Source: Eriocheir sinensis
Taxonomy: Eukaryota; Arthropoda; Malacostraca; Decapoda; Varunidae
Direction: 5' to 3'
Assembly: GCF_024679095.1 (NCBI RefSeq)
Contig: NC_066517.1
Location: 23,143,540-23,207,539, forward strand
DNA length: 64,000 bases
The notes below the pieces were generated by a model. That model had not been told where the DNA came from. It ran no database searches and saw nothing but the letters and a program-made list of their open reading frames with translations. Each line of letters starts with the position of its first letter. The first letter of the stretch is position 1. Positions 35,701 to 44,700 of the stretch are shown one piece after another. Position numbers and translations under genes: made by a program.

Positions 35701-38700
35701 GGATAAGCCTCTTTTTTCACATGACAGAAGCAGACACTCAGCTGAGCCTCAGCACTGCCAGGGAGGAGCCAGGCACACCCACACCCTCTCCACACCTCCT
35801 AGAGTGACACAAACATGTACACCCGGACAGGGGAAGATTCACGGAGGCACCTCCTGAGAGTGTCACTTTGTAGCAGGTGCTTCAAATGTCTCAACTTAGT
35901 TTGCTGAATATGTTGTAAGAGTAAAGAACTGTGTATGAGGAAGGCCATTACATTTTGCCTTAAAATATCCATTATACTCTCAATATCTTTCTTTGCTATA
36001 AAGTCATATTTCATTTAGTAAGACAGTCAACAATACATTGTCACTGTGAAGCTGAAATCATAGAATCAAAATTGTTGATTGTAGGAAATTACATTCACAG
36101 TTTTCCTCAAGATCAGCCATATCCAATTTTTATTGCAATAATTGAAAAGTAAACACTTGAACTAAAAAATTTGTTAATGGAAAGGAATTTTTTTATTCAA
36201 AATAACACACAGTGAATATCACTTATTGATATTTCAGTAAATCACTCTTGTATCCGTGATGCCTCGTTGCCGTGATTCACCCGCAGCAGCCCCTCGGGAG
36301 CTGCTGCGGGGCTGGGTCAGTGTGCATGCCACTCACACCCGTACCTCACCTCCACCACACCAGCCAGCAGCATAGGTACCCTCCTCAGGCCACTCAGGGC
36401 TCTAAGGTGCCATGGCCAGGGTGACACCCTCCTGTCAGTGCACTGCTAGTTTGTGTTTCACAAAACGACATGTGCAGCTCAGAGCAGCAGTGGCTGGAAA
36501 GTGTGTCCATGTTCCTGCAATTATTTTGCTTAATGGCAGGCAGGCTGCTGTCTGAAAGTTTCAGCACCATCAAGGCTGGTCAGCTGCCATTTGGAGCCAG
36601 TTACACACTCAGGCACACACAGAAATCTATTGTTTTCTCTGACCACAAAATTTTGTCTTGTGAGTGAGTTTCATTTATCAGCCAAACACTGCCACTGGCC
36701 TCCAGTACACACTGCACAGCGCCTTGTCCTGGCATGGTGGGCTGCATGCTGCTGCCCCAACCTATGGACAGACATCCTGGTCCCAAGGGAGGAGTCCTTA
36801 ATCAATGAAGGCTGTCATGTGTTAGAAGAGGAGAGGCAGCCACTCAGATGACTCTGTAGCCTCTTCACATGATTGCTAGAAGTGACAAAGCTGTGATCCA
36901 TTTCTGGTTTTCATTTGCTCCAGGAGTCTCACAGTGACAGGGCTGGTTGCGGCATCAGCTGTCATCATGACGAGAGATTCCTCTATAAATAGAACTCAGG
37001 AGGCTTCAGACAGCTGAGGTGTGGGTGGAGGAAGGAGGGGCAGCGAGTGGCAATGTTGAGGCGCTGGGTGCTGGAGGGATCTCCTTGCCTCATGTAATAT
37101 TCAGTTGCCTGTCTATAAATCTTGGCTAGTTGAGACGAGTCCTGTGCCTCTGTGAATCTAGGAATCCTGATCTGATGAAATACAACACCTTGTCAGTGGT
37201 TATGTTCTCTCAGATGTATCATCATCTTTCAATTTTATTTTCATGTTCACCTCCTAAGTTCCAACACCCAACACGTCATGAAAACAATAGCCCAGGTTGA
37301 CTGCCGTCTGATTGGTTGATTCAGATTATTGTCAAGGCTGTACAAGACCAGCGTTGCCATTAGTCTCGGGTGAGCCTGAGTGGCGGGTCTGCCGGTGCCG
37401 CCAGACTCACTCCTGCTGCCTCTGTCTGTTGATTGGCCTCGTGTTACACCTCCACATCCCGCCACCCGGGAAGGAAGGGGCAGGACCACTGGTGCCAGAT
37501 TACTGTACTCAGAGTATCATATTTACCGGTTTCTGACCCGTGACCGCCAAGACACAACGATCCAATAATCAATCAATCTGACCCGTGACCACCAAGACAC
37601 AACGATCCAATAATCAATCAATCTGACCCGTGACCACCAAGACACAACGATCCAATAATCAATCAATCTGACCCGTGACCACCAAGACACAACGATCCAA
37701 CAATCAATCAATCTGACCCGTGACCGCCAAGACACAACGATCCAATAATCAATCAATCTGACCCGTGACCACCAAGACACAACGACCCAACAATCAATCA
37801 ATCTGACCCGTGACCGCCAAGACACAACGACCCAACAATCAATCAATCTGACCCGTGACCGCCAAGACACAACGATCCAACAATCAATCTGACCCGTGAC
37901 CGCCAAGACACAACGATCCAACAATCAATCAATCTGACCCGTGACCGCCAAGACACAACGATCCAACAATCAATCTGACCCGTGACCGCCAAGACACAAC
38001 GATCCAACAATCAATCTGACCCGTGACCGCCAAGACACAACGACCCAACAATCAATCTGACCCGTGACCGCCAAGACACAACGACCCAACAATCAATCTG
38101 ACCCGTGACCGCCAAGACACAACGATCCAACAATCAATCTGACCCGTGACCGCCAAGACACAACGACCCAACAATCAATCTGACCCGTGACTCTTGCCAA
38201 GAAACACCAATAATTAACCACTTTAACGATTACTCTGTATGAAGCCAGTTATTGGGGCCCCGGAGACAGGTTTGGGGTCGGAAATCAGCAAACATAAGAG
38301 GCTGAGTACGGCAATCTGGCAACGCTGGGCAGAACATAGACTTGGCTGGCCTCATGATGTTGCCTTCATGCTAGGGTTAGGAGACATACTTCCTGTTGGC
38401 CTCATGCTTTATCACTGCAAACAAGTATCATACGAAACAGAATGTTGTACTGGCCTGTTGGCCTTATATTATGATCCACTGGCCTAATATTATATCTCCA
38501 TTCTAGTTACAGGAGAATAGATAATTATATTGGCCATACATTACAATTTTTATCCCAGTATTAGGCAACTCACACTGTAGATAGTTGAAAGCACACTTCA
38601 CATGATTTACAGCTTCCCGGCCTTGTGGGATTATAAAGTGATGATGGTTTCCCCTTTCAGCGCATAGGACCAAGACTGATGCTCTTTGATGTACCTTTGC

Positions 38701-41700
38701 CTCTTAGCTTGACAGGAAGAGTAGCTTTCATCACACACATAACTGGTCCCTTGTGGTGGATGCTTCATCAGCCTTTCCATGTAATGATAAGCTTGGTGCG
38801 GGAGGAACTGTGATGAGCAATTACTTAGCTTAGATGTCAAATGAGTCAGGGAAGTTGTGCAAATGTTCAGATAAAACTACTCTTATTAATTTTTTATGAT
38901 GATATATAGAAAGTGAAAATAAGTCACTGGTATAATTAGTTTCATAGTGTAACTGAATATATTGAAAATAATTTACTTTTACTTAATGTTATCTTTATGA
39001 ACCGAGGAGTGGACAAACACCGTCACATGCTCATGTTGTGTTAGGAAACAGTTGCTCCACAGCCCCACACTGGCAGACTCTTTGTACAAGATCATGGTTA
39101 GTGTTTCACCTAGACTGAAATAGTGTAATGTTTCACTGTGTTACCAATGCTTTAATGTTTCAGTGTCATGTACTATCCTGACAGTCACCCGAGACTAGTA
39201 CCAACATAACCCATCAAAGGCATCAATCATTTCCTCCAATAATCACTTTGTCACCTCGTGTTTGTGAGTCACTGTCGCTGCCTTGAGCTGCACCACCAGT
39301 GAGCCGGGACGGGAGGCCGGTGCCCCCCAGCCCTGTGTTCAGCAGGCCAAGGGGCACCCTGCTCCAGTCACAGCATGCAGGTCACTGGTGCTGGACTGAT
39401 AGCACTGGGTCACTGCTGTCCCATCAGCTGCTTGACACCAGTTGTTATGAACCAGCCATGAGGGAAACCCCTCCTGCTGGCAGGACTTGTTAGGGCATGA
39501 TCACCCTGCCTGTTAAGTGTGTAATGGTCAGCCACAGCTGGTGTGTCACACCCACCCTCCACAGTGTGGGACACTAAAGCAGCAAGTAGTCAAGGGCAGT
39601 TAAATGATACTTAAAAAAGAGTAAACTTTCAGCAACATGATTTTAAACTTTTGTAGTAGATTAGTTGAAGGAAGGACTCCTGAAGGTGGTGAATGTTGGC
39701 CAAAGGGAAGGAGTCTGGTGATGACACTGACTCAGCGCTGTCACCCTGCTGAGTCACTTGCTGACCTGCTGCTTACAGATCCAGTTGACAGATTGTTGGC
39801 AATGAACAGTTCAAATACACAAGCATACTTTTTGAACAGGCAACATGATACTTGGTATTGTTTGTCTGAACTAATTGTCTCTTCACTTCAATATAGTTCC
39901 TTTTTTCCTTTTTTTTTTTTTCCTAAAAATGTATCCCCAAAATATAAAGTAAATTTTACATTTGAGGAAACACAGTATGGGGGATGTTAGCAGCCATTCA
40001 GTACCACCAGGAAGATTACTCAGGGGGAGCAGCAGAGAAGAAATTAAATTGATAAGTGAAGTCACTTATAGTGGCTTATGGTTTTTTATAGTGTAGTGTA
40101 GTGGCTGAAGGCCACTGAGAGAGAGAGAGAGAGAGAGCAGCCTCAGCCATGACAAACACAGGTAGACAAAGTGCAGGTAAACCAGTGTGTACAGTCTGTG
40201 TTAGGGAGTGTGCGGGTCAACACATCTTGGCGGGCATCATCTCATGCACCTCAGTAGCTGTGTCACCCTCACCACCACCCATCACCAGGCCGGGGGGGCG
40301 TAGTGGGGAGGAGTCACTCTGTCGCGTCACACTCAGGCAGATGATCAGACTCTCCCCAGACTTGTGTTGTAATGATGGTGATGCACACAGAGTTTTCTCC
40401 TTAATCAATGTATTCTTACACTTGGCTATGCAGGGACCATCTTGAGAAAGACACAGGCTCTTGGACTAGGGTTCCACACCACTCTAGCTTATATTTAGAC
40501 TTTTTTTCTCTCTAAGAGCATTGAAGTATTGTGTACGTATATTTTATAGATTTTTATATGAATTTTTTTAAAGTACTCTTCATATTTTTGATGGAATATT
40601 CTCCTTTTCAAGTGTCAGCCATGTTGTTTTTCATGACCAACCCTGTTCGTTGGAATGATCTGCTTTGTGATTTTTGTGTAGTGGGCCGTGCGTTGTGTTG
40701 GGTCTCTGGTTTGCCGCGTCAATCTCAACTTCCGCTCTCTCCTGCATGACTCCCCCGCCTAGCGTCCATTCTCCTGTGGGACCAGCCAGTCTCCCCTCAG
40801 TCAACAACATCTAACTCCCACACACTCCACCGCACCCCCCCTCACCCCCTCACAGGTGGCTGCCGCCGCTGCTGCCGCTGCCGCCGAGCCGCTGCTGCCG
40901 CTGCAGAAGAGGACCCCGGCAGCCCTCCATCCCATCCCCTCATGCCCATCCCATACAGACTTGTCCGTCATCCACATTGTAGTTCTTCCTCTCTCCGTAA
41001 CACTCGATTGTCTTTAGTTACAATCATTTCTTACTGCAGAGGGAACTTTGGAGATGGTCCTTGGTAATCACGGAGAGTCCCCTAGATGTAGTGCTAAATC
41101 ATTGTTAGTAGTTGCTAATGGCAGCTGTAGTTTCACATTAAAATTGCGCTGGCCCTTGTTAGATATTAGTATATATACACATTTAGATCTATATTATATC
41201 ACCTTACATTAAGGAAAGTTTACTCTTCTGGCGTGTCTCTGGACACTGCATATGCTCAAAAAGTTGTTTGTTTTTCATGGTGCCGTTTCTCACATTTTCT
41301 TTTGTTTTTCTTTTTTGTATCCCTGCTCGCCGTCTTCATCATAAAAGGATTTCGAGGTGAATATGGAAGGAGATACTGGACTGGTGTAGTGCAGTACTTG
41401 GCTGTAGTTGTGACTAGTGGTTCTGTTTTGTTTACCTTACCACACGTGTCCTCAGTCCTTTCCCACCTTACACCCGGTCTTCCCAGGGACACTGAACCCC
41501 AAACTTTTCTCAGTACCAGTGGTGACTATCTAGACTTTTATTTTTTTGCTACGTATCTTTCAGTTCCCTGTAATATACTTTTTTGTGTTTTATTTTATGG
41601 CAAACCCAACCACCATTGTGACCAGCCCTACAGGATCATGTGTCTGGTCCACTAGCTGCCAACACCAGAATGCGGCATGTTTTAGCCAACCAGCACAAGC

Positions 41701-44700
41701 AGTCTGAGTCTTACTAGCCAGGCAGCACTAGGAATCCTGTAACATTAGAGCCAATCAGCACTGGAAGTTTGTCAATTTCTTAGCCAATCAGCACTAGGAG
41801 TATAATTGTTCCAACCAATCAGATCTTCCCAGTCTGCACACACACAGAGTCCCTATTTTTGTTTGACCATCTCTGAAGTATTCCTTGTTTCGTTTTGTTG
41901 GTTGAGTTGAAATACTGACTCTAGTTTGTAGTCGTGCGTGTGAACCTAGATATGTTTGCTTCTGTAATGCTGAAACACACACACACCCACACACACACAC
42001 ACACCATACCACACCACACTGCACATCACACACCCACACACCACACCACACCACACACACATGCACCCCCCTACAACCACACCCACATGCACACACACCC
42101 ACATGCACCCCCCCCACACACATACACGCACACACACACACACATGCACCCCCTTGCCTCACTCTCAACTGATTCAAGTAATTCTTTTTATTATAAGATT
42201 TCTTGGAATTTCTATCAGCAAAGTTCACACTTATTGTTTACATCTTTTGTTGTTTCTTATTAGCAAGGTTTGGGCATCATATTTTCTTACTCTTTCTGTG
42301 TCCTTGTTCCGTCTCCCAAAAGTCAATTTTTCCAAAGATTTGTTTCATTATTTTGAGCCTCGAGAGACAGTTTTGATGAGATGAGAAGGCTCACTTATTA
42401 TATACCACATTATGATTTTGTCAATACTCTGCGGATTAGTTCCATTCCTTCAAACAGTTAGACAAATTTGAAAGAATCCTTAGACTTTCAAACCATCAGT
42501 GAAGAGCTTGTTGGGATGACAAGATTGATTTCCTTATGTCATGAGATCTGACTTGAATTACAGTGTCCTGTCTGGAAACATGAGTGACTATTAGGCAGTC
42601 AGGAAAAACTATTTATACCGAATTCAAAACCTATACTCCTCTGCAAACCCTGAACCCCTTTTCTTTCTTCTTATTCTGCATTTGTTCTTAATTCTCTTGC
42701 ATGCCCACTTCTGTCTGTGTTTTGATCAAGAACAGACACTTGTACAGCAGGATCAAAGAGGGGCTGGAGAGGAAGCAATCACTCAGGGGTTCAGAAAGCA
42801 ATCAGAGAACAACTGTATCGTGCCCTTGGAAGCACACAAGAAATTTAGCGTGAGTCGCGTCACCCAGAGAGTAGATGCCGAGATCTCTTGTACCGTAAAG
42901 ACACCCTGCAGCTGCCTCCCTCTCCACCCCCTGCGATGTGTCACGCTCAGCGGCTTAGCGTCAGTAAGAGGCGTCAGTCCTCGAGTCCTCATCCCTCAGA
43001 CACTAACTCGCTGTCTGGATGCTGACCGTGACACTGCCAACACACTTAAAAGCTAAATAAGCAGTCATGGTATTTTTCTGTTTTCTCTAAAAGATTGTCA
43101 ATTAGTTGGGTGATGTCATTGCTGTGTATTTTTTTGTGTTTCCTTAGTAACATCCATTGGCTTGAACTCGCTGTGGCCTTACTAAACTTCTCTGACTCAT
43201 TGGCAATCTTTGTTTTGTCACCTGAGGTTCGGCCTAACTTTGTTTCTGAGCAAATATATACTTAACCGTACCTCCTAGTAGACAACCCTTGCTCTCATAT
43301 TATTGTGACTTGACCTTTTGATTAAACTGAGCACCACACATCTGCCAGAAAATAGCACTGCTGTGTCCCTGTAGTTGTTTGTATGTACCAAGGTTCAAAG
43401 ACTCGAGAATCCATACCAAACCCATTATTAGTGTTGGACTAAATTTACAATGTCTCCCCATCTCACACCCGCTCCCTGGCTCTCTGTGCTTCTTCTGCAG
43501 ATAACTGGCTAAGCTTGATATTTAAAGTAACACTGAGATAAGAGGACCTGTAAAGTAGGGTTACAGATTGCCAATAGCCTCTGTTAAAACATGACAATGG
43601 CTTGGGCTGTGATGCATGGCCCAGAACGGCAAGGAAAGCGCTTAAAATGTCCCAATGTTGCTCTCTTCCAGTTCTTTGTGAGGCTGGACCATATCAGGAA
43701 GTGCTTCACCCAGAAGGGAGGAATATTTGTGCTGGAGGAGTACAGTAAGTAACCCAGTGATGATGTTAAGTTTGCTAAGAAATGAATGTCTTGTGCGGAG
43801 ATAGAAAGACTTTTGACACAGTAAATTAGGTAAAAAGACTACAAATTAATGACTTATGGGCAGAAAAATTTATGTGGTGGAGGAGTACAATGAGTAAACC
43901 AGAGTGACGTGATGTAAAGTTTGCTAAGAAATTAATGTCTTGTGCGGAGATAGAAAGACTTTTGACACAGTAAATTAGGTAAAAAGACTACAAATTAATG
44001 ACTTATGGGCAGAAAAATTTATGTGGTGGAGGAGTACAATGAGTAAACCAGAGTGACGTGATGTAAAGTTTGCTAAGAAATTAATGTCTTGTGTGGAGAT
44101 AGAAAGACTTTTGAGATGGTAAACTAGGTAAAAAGGCTACAAACTAATGACTTATGGGCAGAAAAATATATGTGGAAAGAGTACAGTGAGTTAACCAGAA
44201 TGATGATTTTAAGTTAGATAAGCCATGAATGTTTTGTGCAGAGATAGAAAGACGTTTGAGACTGTGAAATACGTAAAAAGACCACAAACTAATGACTTAT
44301 GGGCAGAAAAATATATGTGGAAAGAGTACAGTGAGTTAACCAGAGCAATGATGTTAAGTTAGATAAGCCATGAATGTTTTGTGCAGAGATAGAAAGACTT
44401 TTGAAGCTGTGAAATGGGTAAAAAGACCACAAACTGATGACTTATGGGCAGAAAAATTTATGTGGAAAGAGTACAGTGAGTTAACCAGAATGATGATTAT
44501 AAGTTAGATAAGCCATGAATGTTTTGTGCGGAGATAGAAAGACGTTTGAGGCTGTGAAATGGGTAAAAAGACCACAAACTGATGACTTATGGGCAGAAAA
44601 ATTTATGTGGTGGAGGAGTACAATGAGTAAACCAGAGTGACGTGATGTAAAGTTTGCTAAGAATTGAATGTCTTGTGCGGAGATAGAAAGACTTTTGGGA

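Noticed and set aside
37523..37924. Minus-strand 133-residue repeat protein ([15 protein letters not shown] units)
   Set aside because: A direct translation of the 41/45-bp minisatellite; the frame is broken where the unit changes from 45 to 41 bp.
39299..39390. Segment [20 protein letters not shown] in the long intron
   Set aside because: From the CACCAG acceptor the phase-0 frame begins with TGA, so it cannot follow w27.
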